A stretch of 64,000 nucleotides of DNA from the NCBI RefSeq assembly GCF_014595975.1, contig NZ_JABWGQ010000016.1, forward strand, positions 1 through 64,000, in the 5' to 3' direction. Source of the stretch: Sphingopyxis sp. LK2115. GTDB taxonomy: Bacteria; Pseudomonadota; Alphaproteobacteria; Sphingomonadales; Sphingomonadaceae. The translations under genes were made by a program, and so were the position numbers. Position 1 is the stretch's first letter, and the number at the start of each line of letters is the position of its first letter. Positions 40,697-49,535 of this stretch are shown in pieces. Under the pieces are notes generated by a model. The model ran no database searches and had not been told where the DNA came from. It saw only the letters and a program-made list of their open reading frames with translations.

Positions 40697-41128
40697 TCAT
40701 GCGTTGCGGTTGGTGGTCGCGGCGCGCTCTCGCGCACGGCGGACGATGGGGCTGTCGCCAGGGCCAGGCGCCTGCGGCGCCGCGACAACCACGGCGCTCG
40801 CCTTGGCACGTGCCGCGAGTGCGTCGAGCACGGAGCGGCGCAGCGCTTCGGGCCTGATTCCCCTCGCCATGGCGTCCGCCGCATCGATGGTCAGCCCAAG
40901 CCGGCCCGCCTGCGCCGCGATGGCGGCGATCTCGGCATATTCGGCCCGGAGCCGCTCGGCTGCAGTCTCAGCCGGGGCTTCGGGCGAAGCCGGTGCGGAG
41001 ACGGGAGCCGCCGGTGCAGGTTCCGGTGCCTGGCCGTCGTCCACCTGGGATTCCGGAGGATTGGAGGCGGGCGCATCCGTCTCGATGTTGGCGGCTGTAT
41101 CGTTCGCCACTTCGGTATCGGTGGTCAT
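40697..41128 (-). CDS. Nested scaffolding protein (Nu3-like) by internal start
   Basis: An internal ATG at 41128 in the frame of the protease gene is preceded by AAGGAGC at 9 bases and follows the protease domain (RSKLD-MTTDTEV). It would yield a 143-residue scaffold (acidic Pro/Ala linker, then an AERLRAEYAEIAAIAAQAGRLGLTIDAADAMARG helix). Lambda makes Nu3 from the same place in gene C. The Shine-Dalgarno signal is seen; the product is inferred. Confidence 0.7.
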   Translation of the reverse strand: MTTDTEVANDTAANIETDAPASNPPESQVDDGQAPEPAPAAPVSAPASPEAPAETAAERLRAEYAEIAAIAAQAGRLGLTIDAADAMARGIRPEALRRSVLDALAARAKASAVVVAAPQAPGPGDSPIVRRARERAATTNRNA

Positions 41129-42058
41129 GTCGAGCTTGCTCCTTGGAGGTTGAACGGCAGAGGTGCGCCGCTGGGCGCCTGCCTTCGCCGGGGCGAGACC
41201 CCGGCTTCGGACCGGTCGATCGAGCGTCGCGGCGAGGTCGGCGAGGGCCTGGTCGACGCTGCCCAAGCGGTCCGCGAAACCGACGTCGATGCCGCGCCGG
41301 CCGCGATATGTAGCGGCCTGTGTTGCGCGGACCGCGTCCGGGCTCATGTTCCGGTTGCGCGCGATGAGCGCGACGAGTTCGTCATGCAGCGCATCGACAT
41401 CGGCCTGGATGTCGGCGAAGGCCTCAGGCGAGAGCGGCTCGTGGAGATTGCCATCGACCTTCTTCGCGCCCGCGTGGATGAGCGTCCACTTGAGGCCGGC
41501 CATCGCGTCGGCGGCGCTCTCGTCGACATGGATGGCGACGACGCCGACCGAACCGACCTCACCGGTGCGGGTAACGTAGAGGCGGTCCGCCACGCTGGCG
41601 ATGGCGAAGGCGGCCGACAGCGCGCTCTCGCTCGCCACCGCCCAGAGCGGCTTCTGCGCGGCTTCGCGCAGGGACACGAGGCGATCGACCAGGTCGAACA
41701 GGCCGCCGACCTCGCCGCCCGGCGAGTCGAGCTCGAGCAGCACGGCGCGGGTGGCGGGATCGGCGAAGGCCGCCGCGACGGCGCTGCCGATCGCGCCATA
41801 GTCGGTCGCGCCGAAGAGCGCCGTCAGCCAGTCGCCCCGGCCCACCAGCGGTCCGAGCACCGGCACCACGGCGATGCCGCTCTCGGTCACCGTGAAGCCA
41901 CGCGATGCCGCCCGATCGGCGTCGGGGAGGATCGGCATGATCGCGGATCGCGTATCGACGGTCAGATCGGCGGCGAGCAGTCCATCGAGCGCGCGCGGCG
42001 CGATCGCCAGCGGCTGGCCCAAGAGCCGAGCGAGATAGGACCGATGCATCATTGGCAC
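40697..42058 (-). CDS. Capsid protease, S49 (ClpP-fold), with scaffold domain
   Basis: This 453-residue head maturation protease is of the lambda gpC type. The S49 core includes GIAVVPVLGPLVGRG, AVLLELDSPGGEVGG (oxyanion/GG), the catalytic serine region ASESALSAAFAIASVADRLYVTRTGEVGSVGVV and the basic residue region WTLIHAGAKKVDGN. After about residue 300 the chain turns into a charged, Pro/Ala-rich scaffold, with VPxx. The last part can be made alone from an internal start at 41128. Confidence 0.92.
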   Translation of the reverse strand: MPMMHRSYLARLLGQPLAIAPRALDGLLAADLTVDTRSAIMPILPDADRAASRGFTVTESGIAVVPVLGPLVGRGDWLTALFGATDYGAIGSAVAAAFADPATRAVLLELDSPGGEVGGLFDLVDRLVSLREAAQKPLWAVASESALSAAFAIASVADRLYVTRTGEVGSVGVVAIHVDESAADAMAGLKWTLIHAGAKKVDGNLHEPLSPEAFADIQADVDALHDELVALIARNRNMSPDAVRATQAATYRGRRGIDVGFADRLGSVDQALADLAATLDRPVRSRGLAPAKAGAQRRTSAVQPPRSKLDMTTDTEVANDTAANIETDAPASNPPESQVDDGQAPEPAPAAPVSAPASPEAPAETAAERLRAEYAEIAAIAAQAGRLGLTIDAADAMARGIRPEALRRSVLDALAARAKASAVVVAAPQAPGPGDSPIVRRARERAATTNRNA

Positions 42059-42062
42059 GTCC

Positions 42063-42401
42063 TTAGGCGAGGAGCCTCGTACGGACGCGCGCGGCGATCG
42101 CGGTCATGTCGAGGCGAATTTCTGCGTCGCCGATGCGGGCGGTCAGAACATCCTGCCCCGCCGTCTCCAAGGGCGAGTGACCGATGATCGTAGCCGCACG
42201 CGACACGGGAAGCCCCAGTACCTGCAACTGTTTGATCGCAGCCAGATGGATGGCGTCCCGGAGCGTGAAGGGACGGTGAACGCCGCGCCGCGTCGGATGG
42301 ATCGGATTGACATATTGCAGATTGATCCATTTGTGGATGCACGCCGGGCTGACGCCCGTGGCCGCGCAGACCGCATCGATCGTGAACGTCCGTTCGGTCA
42401 T
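42063..42401 (-). CDS. MerR-like DNA-binding protein inside the head module
   Basis: This 112-residue protein has FTIDAVCAATGVSPACIHKWINLQYVNPIHPTRRGVHRPFTLRDAIHLAAIKQLQVLGLP, a MerR-type helix-turn-helix with wing, followed by a short dimer helix. GAGGAGG lies 5 bases before ATG 42401. It is placed between the portal (stop 42412) and protease genes, where phages have no regulator. It could control the late operon or be a cargo gene. The specific role is unknown. Confidence 0.75.
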   Translation of the reverse strand: MTERTFTIDAVCAATGVSPACIHKWINLQYVNPIHPTRRGVHRPFTLRDAIHLAAIKQLQVLGLPVSRAATIIGHSPLETAGQDVLTARIGDAEIRLDMTAIAARVRTRLLA

Positions 42402-42411
42402 CACGACCTCC

Positions 42412-43884
42412 TCAGGTGTCGAGAGATTGCGCTTCCGTCGCGGGGACGGATTCATCCGTCCCGGACGGGTCGGTTGGGATGGACGCCTTGCCAAAGGCAA
42501 GCCCGAGCTGGCGCTCTCGCGCACGGTCCGCAGCGATCTCGGCATCGACCTGATCGGCGTCGTAGCCGCGCTCGGCGAGGGCCTGGGTGCGGCTCTTGAG
42601 CCCCGCCTCGATCTGCTCGATCTCGGCGCGGGCATCCTTCAGCGGATCGACCCAGTCCCATTTGGGCGGCAGCCACGAGCAGGCAATGTGGTCACGGCGG
42701 CGCGCCTCGTAATCGGGAAGGTCGAGAGTGCCGGCCATGACCGCCGTATCCATCCAGCGCGCCCAGACGCGCCGACAGATCTGCCAGACCATGACCGAAT
42801 GCTGATAGGCCTCGATGCGGCGGCGGAACTCGAGGAGCGCGAGGCGCGAGTTCGAGTAGTTCGCCTTCAACATGTCGTTCGACAGATATGCGTACGGAAT
42901 GCCGAGCGCCGCCGAGACCTGCAGCAGCGTGCGATACTGGAACGGCTCGTAGGTCTGGCCGACATCCGCCGGCGCCGAGGTCTGCACCTCCTCGCCCGGC
43001 TCCAGCATCACGATCTGGCCGGGCTGCAGGTCCATCGTCCGCTCGCCGCCTTCGTCGCTCTCGGCGACATCGAAGGACTCGGCCGGCGCCGGCGTGGTGA
43101 TGAAGAGCGCATGCATCGCCGCGACCTTCTTCCGGTCGAGCTCGGCGTCGTCGTACTGGTCGAGCAGGAACAGCTTCACGATGCCCGGCGCGAAGCGCGA
43201 GACGCCCCGCAGCTGCCCGGCATCGACCGGATCGATCACGTGGATGACCTCGGATGCAGGAACACGAACGGTCTCGGCCATGAGCCCCGGATCGGTCACG
43301 TCGCCCGGGTGCCGGCGCAGGAAGTGATAGGCGACGCGCCTGCCGATGCCATCGAACTCGATGCCCTGGCGGACGACATTGCCGCCGGGAAGCTGCTCGT
43401 TGCGGCTGAGCGGCAGCATCTCGGAGGGGATCATCTGCAGCTGCAGCGGCACCACGAGCCCGTCCTCGGGCCGGCGCGGACGGAAGCGGAGGAACACCTC
43501 GCCGGCGATGAACACCTCGCGCGCGGCGCGCCGTTGCAGGCCATAGAAATCGGTGAACCCCTCGGCGTCGCTGTCGTCGGTCCAGTCGAGCCAGAGGCGC
43601 TGCACGCGCGCCTTGAGTTCGGCATCGGCGATCAGGGACGACGGCTTGATGCCGTCGCCCACCACATTGCCGGCCCAGCTCTCGATCGCGTTCGCCGCAT
43701 AGCCATTGTTGCGCACCAGCCAGCGGGCGCGCGCGGTGATGTCGGCGCCGGCAGCCGCGATCAGCGTGTTGAGATGCGCCCGGCTCGGCTGGAAGTGCCG
43801 CAGCCTGCGGCTTGCCTGCCCCGCTTCGAAGCCGCCCACCAGCGCGCCGATGCGGCGGCGCCACCGTGTGATCGATTCCAGCAC
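42412..43884 (-). CDS. Portal protein (lambda gpB family)
   Basis: This 490-residue portal subunit has RAHLNTLIAAAGADITARARWLVRNNGYAANAIESWAGNVVGDGIKPSS, FIAGEVFLRFRPR, EVIHVIDPVDAGQLRGVSRFAPGIVKLFLLDQYDDAELDRKKVAAMHALFI, AALGIPYAYLSNDMLKANYSNSRLALLEFRRRIE. These match lambda B/phage portals. It starts with GTG at 43884; the GGGGCT before it is a moderate ribosome binding site. Its C-terminal end is acidic and flexible. Confidence 0.95.
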   Translation of the reverse strand: MLESITRWRRRIGALVGGFEAGQASRRLRHFQPSRAHLNTLIAAAGADITARARWLVRNNGYAANAIESWAGNVVGDGIKPSSLIADAELKARVQRLWLDWTDDSDAEGFTDFYGLQRRAAREVFIAGEVFLRFRPRRPEDGLVVPLQLQMIPSEMLPLSRNEQLPGGNVVRQGIEFDGIGRRVAYHFLRRHPGDVTDPGLMAETVRVPASEVIHVIDPVDAGQLRGVSRFAPGIVKLFLLDQYDDAELDRKKVAAMHALFITTPAPAESFDVAESDEGGERTMDLQPGQIVMLEPGEEVQTSAPADVGQTYEPFQYRTLLQVSAALGIPYAYLSNDMLKANYSNSRLALLEFRRRIEAYQHSVMVWQICRRVWARWMDTAVMAGTLDLPDYEARRRDHIACSWLPPKWDWVDPLKDARAEIEQIEAGLKSRTQALAERGYDADQVDAEIAADRARERQLGLAFGKASIPTDPSGTDESVPATEAQSLDT

Positions 43885-43887
43885 GGG

Positions 43888-44100
43888 TCAGAGCCCCTTG
43901 GTTGCCGTCGTGCGAACGATGCGGCGGCGCGCGCCGGTCTGCGCCTCGGCGATCCGCCGTTCGAGGTCGCCGAGGGCGGAGGCCATTTCGGCATCGCTCG
44001 CATAGGTGATGCGGCGCCCCTCGATCTCGACGGTGCGCACGCCGCGCCAACGGGCGGCGAGCAGCGCATCGCGGCGCGCGATCATGTCCTCAAGCGTCAT
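43888..44100 (-). CDS. gpW-like head-to-tail joining protein
   Basis: This 70-residue protein reads MTLEDMIARRDALLAARWRGVRTVEIEGRRITYASDAEMASALGDLERRIAEAQTG, the gpW pattern of two helices around a short beta hairpin. It closes the DNA channel after packaging and sits between terminase and portal, as in lambda. ATG 44100 starts within 11 bases of the terminase stop. Confidence 0.9.
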   Translation of the reverse strand: MTLEDMIARRDALLAARWRGVRTVEIEGRRITYASDAEMASALGDLERRIAEAQTGARRRIVRTTATKGL

Positions 44101-44110
44101 GGTCCTGGTC

Positions 44111-46153
44111 TCAAACGAGATAGCTGGGCGTGATCACCCGTCGGCCGCGCCGGGCTGGCGCTCGTCGCACCAGACCCGCGGAGGCGATCCCTGGCGTGCC
44201 GGGGTGAGAACCAGCAGTCTCTGGCGCCACCGGGGCACACCGATCGAGCGAACCCACCTGGCCTTCGAGATCGCGCCACCGGGCTTCCCCCCAGCGGTCG
44301 GCGCCGGCGATCCAGGCGGCAGCGCGGGCGTAGACCCGGCAGTCGAGCGCCTCGTTCCTCTCGCGCAGCTTCTGCCATTCGAGCCGGGCAAAGCCGCGCC
44401 GGTTGCGCACCGTCACCAGCTGCTCGGCGGTGAGCTGGCGCAGCCACTCGCTCTCGATCCAGTCGGGCAGATGGATGGTGCCCGGCGGGAAGCCGGCGCC
44501 GGCCGCGCGCTCCTCGGCAGTCGGGCGCGCGAGCCGCAGGAAGCGGTAGGTCTCGGCCTTGAAGCTCGAGACCGCGACGGTCCACAGCCGCGCGCCGCGC
44601 CGCAGGCGCCGCCCGTTCTCGGTCGCATCGACATAGGTGGGCCCCGAGACCGGGCTTGCCCGGTTGAACCCCTCCACCCCCTTGACCGGCGCCACCTGCG
44701 CAAAGCCGACGCTGCGCGCCCAGGCATAGACCGCCGGGGCCTCGTAGCCCGTGTCGATCGCGAGCCGGGCGATGCGCAGCTGCGCGCCGTGCTCGTGCGG
44801 CCAGGGGCGGTCGAGGAGCGCGCTCAGCCGCTCCCAGGCTTCCTGCCGGTCCGGCCCGCCCTCGATGACGATATGATCAACGAGCCAGCTTTCGAGGCCG
44901 CGGCCCCAGGCCCAGACATCGACCTCGATGCGGTCCTTCTGCACGTCGGACCCAGCGGTCAGGAACAGCCCGCCCGCGGGCACGGTGCCGGCCGGCCAGC
45001 TTTCCCTGCGATCGTAGAGCCGCTGCCAGTCGGGCGCCTCGCCGCTCTCGACCCAGGTCTCGCCCAGCACGGTGTTGCGAAACACCTTGATCGCCTCGTC
45101 AGAGCCTTGCGCCGCCTCCCAGCTGCGCGCGATCCGCGCCCAGCTCAGCCAGCCCACCGGCGAGTAGAGCGCCGAGAGATGGTAGCCGGTCGTGGCAGGA
45201 TCGGCGGCGGTCGCGGTGGCGCGCCATTCGCCGGCTTCCAGCATCGCCGTCTTGTGGTGCTCGGCGATGGGCGCCTCGCAGCCCTCGCAGACATATTCCG
45301 CCGTCTCGGGCTGGCCCTTGTGCCAGCGCAGCCGCTCGAACTTCAGCCACTGCATCGCCCCGCAATGCGGGCAGGGCACGAAGTAGCGGCGCTGGTCGGA
45401 GGCCTCGAACTCGCGCTCGATCCGGCTCACCCCGCGGATGGTGGGCGTCGAGACCAGCAGCACCTTGCGCCGGTGGGCGAAGGTGAGCGAGCGCGCCTCG
45501 GCGAGGCTCACCGGATCGCCCTCCTCGTCGGCCGAGGCCGGATAGGCGTCGATCTCGTCGAGGAAGATGTAGCGCGCCGGCATCGAGCGCAGGCCCACGG
45601 CCGAGTTGGCCCCCGTCATGATCAGGATGCCGCCCGCGAACTCCTTGGACAGCATGGTGTTGCCGGCATCGCGGGACCGGGCAGGCTTCACCCGCTCCCG
45701 CAGCGCCGGGCTCTCGGCGATCAGCGGATCGATGCGCTGGCGCGAATGGCGCTTGGCCAGCTCCACCGTGGGCTGAACCGCGAGCATCGGCCCCGGCGCC
45801 TGGTGGATGACATAGCCGATCCAGTTGTTGCCGGCCTCGGTCGCGCCCACCTGCGCGGCCTTCATGAACACCACCCGCTGCACCGGATCGTGCGGACCGA
45901 GCCGGTCCATGATCTCGCGCATGTAGGGCGTTCTCGCCGTGCGATAGCGCCCCGGCTCGGCCGAGGCGCGCGCGGCGAGCATCCGGTGGCGATCGGCCCA
46001 GGCGGAGACCGCGAGCAGCGGATCGGGCGCGAGACCGCGTGCCCAGGCGCGCAGGATGTCAGCCGCGCCGGCGAAGGCCTCGCCCGCCGCGCGCGCCTCA
46101 GGTGAGGTCGGGGGCCCGTGGGGCGGCAAGCTCCTCGAGGTGGCTGCGGACAT
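44111..46153 (-). CDS. Terminase large subunit (GpA family)
   Basis: This 680-residue packaging motor has the Walker A-like KAAQVGATEAGNNWIGY, Walker B-type IFLDEIDAYP, the zinc ribbon CPHCGAMQWLKFE and CEGCEAPIAEHHK, and a nuclease half with LTAGSDVQKDRIEVDVWAWGRGLESW and IDTGYEAPAVYAWARSVG. It follows the small subunit with a 56-base overlap. This points to cos-type packaging as in lambda. Confidence 0.95.
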   Translation of the reverse strand: MSAATSRSLPPHGPPTSPEARAAGEAFAGAADILRAWARGLAPDPLLAVSAWADRHRMLAARASAEPGRYRTARTPYMREIMDRLGPHDPVQRVVFMKAAQVGATEAGNNWIGYVIHQAPGPMLAVQPTVELAKRHSRQRIDPLIAESPALRERVKPARSRDAGNTMLSKEFAGGILIMTGANSAVGLRSMPARYIFLDEIDAYPASADEEGDPVSLAEARSLTFAHRRKVLLVSTPTIRGVSRIEREFEASDQRRYFVPCPHCGAMQWLKFERLRWHKGQPETAEYVCEGCEAPIAEHHKTAMLEAGEWRATATAADPATTGYHLSALYSPVGWLSWARIARSWEAAQGSDEAIKVFRNTVLGETWVESGEAPDWQRLYDRRESWPAGTVPAGGLFLTAGSDVQKDRIEVDVWAWGRGLESWLVDHIVIEGGPDRQEAWERLSALLDRPWPHEHGAQLRIARLAIDTGYEAPAVYAWARSVGFAQVAPVKGVEGFNRASPVSGPTYVDATENGRRLRRGARLWTVAVSSFKAETYRFLRLARPTAEERAAGAGFPPGTIHLPDWIESEWLRQLTAEQLVTVRNRRGFARLEWQKLRERNEALDCRVYARAAAWIAGADRWGEARWRDLEGQVGSLDRCAPVAPETAGSHPGTPGIASAGLVRRAPARRGRRVITPSYLV

Positions 46154-46709
46154 GGTCCTCCAGGATTTTCTGCATCGCCGCCACCTCCACGTTCACCTCC
46201 TCGCTGCACGCGGCCGAGAGCTCGGCCGCCATCAGCGCCGCCACCCGCGCCGGCCAGGTGACCCATGCCTCGCGCTCCTCGCGCGCCAGACGGAAGACCA
46301 GCGCCTCGGCCCGGGCGCGCTCAACCAGCTCGCCCTTCAGCTTCTGCAGCCGGATGCGCCGCTCCTGGGCTTTCAGCACCTCGTTGGCGGTGCGCGCCTG
46401 GAGGAAGGTCATTGCGCTGTTCGCCGGCGGCGCGGCCAGCCCCTGCTCGCGCAGGGTCTCGCCCACGGCGGCGACGGCGGCCTCGGGCACGGGCCTGACG
46501 CGCTCTGCCGGGCCGCGGCGGGATCTGGCCGGATCGGTGGCCTCGGCGCGGCGCACATCGGAAGCGGCGGCATCGATCGAGCCGTCGGGATGCAGCACCA
46601 GCCGCCCGGCGGCGCGCGCCTTCTGCACCGCGCCGCGCGAGATCCCGGCATGCGCCGCATATTGCCGCTCGCTCATGCCCATGGGTGCGGGAGTTCCGTT
46701 GGCAGTCAT
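46098..46709 (-). CDS. Terminase small subunit (Nu1-like)
   Basis: This 203-residue DNA-binding subunit has a winged HTH (MSERQYAAHAGISRGAVQKARAAGRLVLHPDGSIDA) and a coiled coil (LQARTANEVLKAQERRIRLQKLKGELVERARAEALVFRLAREERE). It recognises the packaging site. It overlaps the large subunit by 56 bases and the preceding gene (ATGA). Confidence 0.9.
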   Translation of the reverse strand: MTANGTPAPMGMSERQYAAHAGISRGAVQKARAAGRLVLHPDGSIDAAASDVRRAEATDPARSRRGPAERVRPVPEAAVAAVGETLREQGLAAPPANSAMTFLQARTANEVLKAQERRIRLQKLKGELVERARAEALVFRLAREEREAWVTWPARVAALMAAELSAACSEEVNVEVAAMQKILEDHVRSHLEELAAPRAPDLT

Positions 46710-46966
46710 GTCGCCGACCGATCAGGCCTTGCCGATCCTTGCCCCAGCGCCTGGCGCTCGCGCAGCTGCTCGAACAGCCGCCGCAGCGCATAGGAGCGCG
46801 CAAGGCTCACCAGCGTGAACATGGCGCCGATCATCAGGTTCTGCGCCAGCGTCGCATACAGGCCGAAGATCGGAAAGATCAGGACCTGCGTGACGACCGC
46901 GACGCCGTAGCCGACGGCGACGTTGGCAAGGGACTCGACCAGCGACATGAGGCGGGATTGCTTCAT
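46706..46966 (-). CDS. Small phage membrane protein (DUF7220-like)
   Basis: This 86-residue protein has two hydrophobic segments (VAVGYGVAVVTQVLIFPIFGL and LMIGAMFTLVSLARSYAL) and ends RRLFEQLRERQALG. The pattern SLVESLANVAVGYGVAV...FPIFGL is a small family common upstream of terminases in alphaproteobacterial phages (now DUF7220). It may sit in the inner membrane; the role is unknown. Confidence 0.8.
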   Translation of the reverse strand: MKQSRLMSLVESLANVAVGYGVAVVTQVLIFPIFGLYATLAQNLMIGAMFTLVSLARSYALRRLFEQLRERQALGQGSARPDRSAT

Positions 46967-46975
46967 GCCTCTGCC

Positions 46976-48157
46976 TCATCCATCGCCCAGCAGTTCAGCC
47001 GCCAGAGTTCGCAGCGCATGCGCTGCAACCAGCGGGACCACGCCATTGCCACAGAGCCGAAGCCGGTCCACCCGGTGGGCCAGCCCATCAGCGCCTCGAC
47101 GAACAGCGGGTTCAAGGTCCGGGGCGATGGCGAGATATCGCGCCCAGCCATCGACGTCACCAGGACCTGGCGGCCAAGCAGGCCGTTCACCGGTGTGTTC
47201 GCCAATGTCGTCGCCCCATCCTTGTGATCCCGCGCCGTCGGCGTCATCCACATCCCCGCCGCATGGGTCAGGTCGGCACTCCTGCGGTTGCCCGCGCTCG
47301 GCTTGCAGCCGTCGTTCGCCATCGGCGTCGGCCAATCCCGCGCCATCCGGTCCAGACCCTTCTCGTCCTTCCTTTCCCCACCTCGGCTGCGAAAGCTGTC
47401 GGTCTGCGGCGTCGGCCACAACGCGGCCGTCGTCGCGAGGTTCATGCCGTGCTGCCCCGCTGCCTGCGAGGGCGTCGGCTTCGTCTGCCGGTTTTCGTTG
47501 GCGCTGGCGCGGGGCGTCGGCCAGAGCCGCAGCAGTTCCGTCCGGTTCCCGCCACTCGACCGGGTTCCAGAGCAGGCGCGCGGGGTCGGCCAGCTCGTCC
47601 CCCTCGCGAATGGCGAGGATGAACAGACGCTCGCGTTTGTGGGGAGCGCCGACTTCCGCCGCTGTGAAGAGGCCCGCCGCAAGGCGGTAGCCCATGCCGA
47701 CCAGTCCTGCGGCGACTTCGGGGAAACCGAGGCGGAGATGATGGGCGACATTTTCGAGGAAGACGAAGGGCGGCTCGACCTCGCCGATGATACGGGCGAC
47801 ATGAGGCCAGAGGTGGCGTGGGTCGTCGGCACCCCGGCGCTTGCCCGCGACGGAGAACGGCTGGCACGGATAGCCCGCAGTGACGATGTCCACCGCGCCG
47901 CGCCACGGGCGGCCGTCGAAGGTGCCAACATCGTCCCAGACAACAGCCTGATCCAGGGACGCGTCTTCCATCCGCGCCACGAGAGTGGCTGCGGCGTAGG
48001 TTTCCCGTTCGACATGGCCCACAGCACGATATCCGGGGATGGCGATGGCGAGCCCAAGGTCGAGACCGCCTGCGCCGGAGCAGAGGGAGAGGCCGAACAG
48101 GCACGCATCTCCCGCTCCGGAATCGTCTCCGGAGGAAGGTAAAGCCAAGTCATGCAT
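46976..48157 (-). CDS. DNA (cytosine-5) methyltransferase
   Basis: This 393-residue prophage m5C methyltransferase shows LSLCSGAGGLDLGL (motif I), TAGYPCQPFSVAGKRRG (motif IV with the catalytic Cys), FVFLENVAHHL (motif VI), RERLFILA (motif VIII), and GNGVVPLVAAHALRTLAAEL (motif IX/X). The target-recognition part is Asp/Gly-rich with repeated ADA segments. No cognate restriction gene is next to it, so it probably protects phage DNA from host restriction. It starts one base after the methylase stop. Confidence 0.93.
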   Translation of the reverse strand: MHDLALPSSGDDSGAGDACLFGLSLCSGAGGLDLGLAIAIPGYRAVGHVERETYAAATLVARMEDASLDQAVVWDDVGTFDGRPWRGAVDIVTAGYPCQPFSVAGKRRGADDPRHLWPHVARIIGEVEPPFVFLENVAHHLRLGFPEVAAGLVGMGYRLAAGLFTAAEVGAPHKRERLFILAIREGDELADPARLLWNPVEWREPDGTAAALADAPRQRQRKPADEADALAGSGAARHEPRDDGRVVADAADRQLSQPRWGKEGREGSGPDGAGLADADGERRLQAERGQPQECRPDPCGGDVDDADGAGSQGWGDDIGEHTGERPAWPPGPGDVDGWARYLAIAPDLEPAVRRGADGLAHRVDRLRLCGNGVVPLVAAHALRTLAAELLGDG

Positions 48158-48158
48158 G

Positions 48159-49535
48159 TCACGCGGCGGTCTTGCGCTTTCGCGCGGGTTCAGGGGCGGT
48201 GTCCATGTCCGGCGTATCGGCCATGGGTTCCGTGCCGTCGCCCAACCGCTCGGCTTTCACCTCGGCAAAGGTCCGCCCGTTGCCCTCGAGGATCGCCTCG
48301 CGGCCCGTGGCGGCCTGCCAGCGTTCGATCGCGACATCGACATAGGCCGGGCTGATCTCCATCGCGAAGACACGCCGGCCGTTGGCCTCACCGGCCATGA
48401 TCTGAGTGCCCGAGCCGCAGAACGGCTCGTAGCACAGCCCGCCGCGCTCGACGTGCTGGCGCATCGGGATGGCGAAGGCATCCACCGGCTTGGGCGTCGG
48501 ATGATCGGGGCGCTCCTCGCCGGCAGGCACGGCCATCTCCCAGGTCGAGGGCAGCGTCTCCTCGGCGACCTTCGGCGGACGGTGCGGGCGGCGCCAGCCC
48601 ATGAAGCAGGGCTCGTGCTTCCACAGATAATGCGAGCGGGTGAGCACGCCGCGGTCCTTCACCCAGATGATCTGCTGATGGACGAAGGCGCCGGCCTTCT
48701 CCCAGCAGGCTTCCAGCATCGCCTGGCGGCGGGACGCGTGCCAGCAATACCACGCGGCATCCTCGGTGATCGCCTCGGCAATGGCCGCGGCGATGAAGCC
48801 GTCGTAGAGTTCCGCGCCCTGCGAACTGTCGTCCCAGGTCACCCCATAGGACTGCGACCAGTCCTTGTTCCGCGTCGGGTGGTTCGCGCCGTCGTAGTCC
48901 ACGAGATAGGGCGGGTCGGTGGCAAAGAGCACGGCGCGCTCGCCGTTCATCAGGCGGCGGACGTCCTCATGGTTGGTGCTGTCGCCGCAGAGCAGACGGT
49001 GGTGCCCGAGGATCCACAAATCGCCCCTGCGTGAGGCCGGGTTGCGCGGCGGCTCGGGGATGGTCACCGGCGGAAACGAGCCGCCAGCCCCGCCGTCTTC
49101 ATCGTCTGCGTCCGGGTCGAGCGCGAGGAGCTTGTCGAGTTCGCCGTCGGAGAAGCCGACCAGCGACAGATCGAAGTCCTCGGCCAGCAGTCCCTGCAGC
49201 TCGGCGGAGAGCAACGCCTCGTCCCAGCTTCCGAGTTCCGTCAGCTTGTTGTCCGCGATGCGGTAGGCCCGGCGCTGCGCGGGCGTGAGATGCCCGAGCA
49301 CGATCACCGGCGCCTCCTTCAGCCCGAGCTGGCTCGCCGCCAGAACGCGGCCGTGGCCCGCGATCAGCTCCCCGTCCTCGGCCACGAGGCAGGGCACGGT
49401 CCAGCCGAACTCGGCCATGCTGGCGGCGATCTTCGCCACCTGCTCGGCCCCATGCTGCTTCGCGTTCCCGGCATAGGGCTTGAGGCGCGCGAGCGGCCAC
49501 GTCTCGATCCGGTCGGGTGCAAAGGCAAGGGTCAT
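48159..49535 (-). CDS. ParB-domain DNA methylase (N4/N6 type)
   Basis: This 458-residue fusion has an N-terminal ParB-like domain (RLKPYAGNAKQHGAEQVAKIAASMAEFGWTVPCLV, GELIAGHGRVLAASQLG) and a C-terminal beta-class methylase: DPPYLVDYD (catalytic motif IV) and PFCGSGTQIMAGEANGRRVFAMEI (AdoMet binding). ParB-methylase fusions are known from phages; the ParB part may bind DNA or act as a nucleotide-dependent clamp. No restriction partner is adjacent. It forms an operon with the m5C methylase. Confidence 0.93.
   Translation of the reverse strand: MTLAFAPDRIETWPLARLKPYAGNAKQHGAEQVAKIAASMAEFGWTVPCLVAEDGELIAGHGRVLAASQLGLKEAPVIVLGHLTPAQRRAYRIADNKLTELGSWDEALLSAELQGLLAEDFDLSLVGFSDGELDKLLALDPDADDEDGGAGGSFPPVTIPEPPRNPASRRGDLWILGHHRLLCGDSTNHEDVRRLMNGERAVLFATDPPYLVDYDGANHPTRNKDWSQSYGVTWDDSSQGAELYDGFIAAAIAEAITEDAAWYCWHASRRQAMLEACWEKAGAFVHQQIIWVKDRGVLTRSHYLWKHEPCFMGWRRPHRPPKVAEETLPSTWEMAVPAGEERPDHPTPKPVDAFAIPMRQHVERGGLCYEPFCGSGTQIMAGEANGRRVFAMEISPAYVDVAIERWQAATGREAILEGNGRTFAEVKAERLGDGTEPMADTPDMDTAPEPARKRKTAA

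Noticed and set aside
42307..46105. Forward-strand open frames opposite portal and terminase
   Set aside because: The reverse strand codes for well-conserved phage proteins; no forward product is recognisable.
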